6,339 bases of DNA from Candidatus Poribacteria bacterium (GTDB lineage: Bacteria; Poribacteria; WGA-4E; DTYX01). Below are positions 6,185-6,339 of the stretch, piece by piece. The notes beneath the pieces were generated by a model. That model was not told the origin of the DNA. It did no database searches and saw nothing but the letters and a program-made list of their open reading frames with translations. The number at the start of each line of letters is the position of its first letter. The stretch's first letter is position 1. The stretch is taken from assembly GCA_012961655.1 (NCBI GenBank), contig DTYX01000968.1, forward strand, positions 1 through 6,339. The letters are read 5' to 3'. Both the position numbers and the translations under genes were made by a program.

Positions 6185-6339
6185 CATCTAACATTTTATG
6201 CACATGCGGAGTTCGGCGTAGGCAAATTTTGGCCGGAACAAGGCGTGGTCTGGAGTGCACCCCAAAAAGGAGACAACCAGTTAAGCAACTTTTGCTATCC
6301 CGAGCTCACTTTTTTGCCTGATAGATAGGTTTTCCTCAA

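Noticed and set aside
6284..6296. AGCAA/TTGCT hairpin near the right edge as a terminator
   Set aside because: The stem is 5 bp with a 3-nt loop and no T-run follows on either strand.
6281..6337. Short minus-strand frame open from the right edge to TAA at 6281-6283, possible end of an upstream gene
   Set aside because: Only 18 codons are visible and they match nothing known, so it cannot be told from chance.
1..6339. CRISPR array, tRNA or rRNA genes
   Set aside because: No regularly spaced repeats, cloverleaf-like segments or rRNA signature sequences were seen on either strand.

Overview
The window looks like part of a bacterial accessory or defence region rather than housekeeping sequence. 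Three genes on the minus strand follow one another. In transcription order they are a superfamily 2 DEAD/DEAH helicase of the YprA/MrfA type (6125-3495), an AbiEii-like nucleotidyltransferase (3345-2674), and a protein with a HEPN-type RNxxxH motif (1281-370). An IS481-type insertion sequence lies between the nucleotidyltransferase and the HEPN gene, in the opposite orientation. At the left edge the plus strand carries what looks like the 3' end of a further gene, convergent with the HEPN gene. No rRNA, tRNA or CRISPR array was seen.

Layout: 3-197, C-terminal part of an unrecognised plus-strand protein, followed at once by a weak terminator-like hairpin. 198-369, convergent spacer. 370-1281 (-), HEPN-like protein. 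1282-1351, short leader with a 7-bp inverted repeat. About 1352-2635, IS481-family element with its own promoter candidate, a hairpin over its ribosome binding site, and a 382-residue DDE transposase carrying a perfect 24-bp internal tandem duplication. 2674-3345 (-), AbiEii-like nucleotidyltransferase. 3346-3494, spacer with a TATAAT box. 3495-6125 (-), helicase with all SF2 motifs. 6126-6339, upstream region with the helicase ribosome binding site and an inverted repeat, but no recognised gene.

How the genes may work together (inference): HEPN ribonucleases and minimal nucleotidyltransferases (MNT) are known partners in toxin-antitoxin and abortive-infection systems, and AbiEii-type enzymes act as nucleotidyl-transferring toxins. 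If the IS is removed in silico, the nucleotidyltransferase and HEPN genes lie only about 110 bp apart on one strand, downstream of the helicase. That suggests an ancestral helicase-NTase-HEPN operon, possibly an anti-phage module, later split by the IS. I do not recognise this three-gene combination as a named defence system.

Organism: the three minus-strand genes have moderate base composition, and the helicase has a strong AAGGAG Shine-Dalgarno site, so this is a bacterium. The phylum cannot be fixed. The transposase is more A- and lysine-rich than its neighbours. From memory, close relatives of this transposase type are common in candidate-phyla (CPR) genomes, but an IS is a poor guide to its host.
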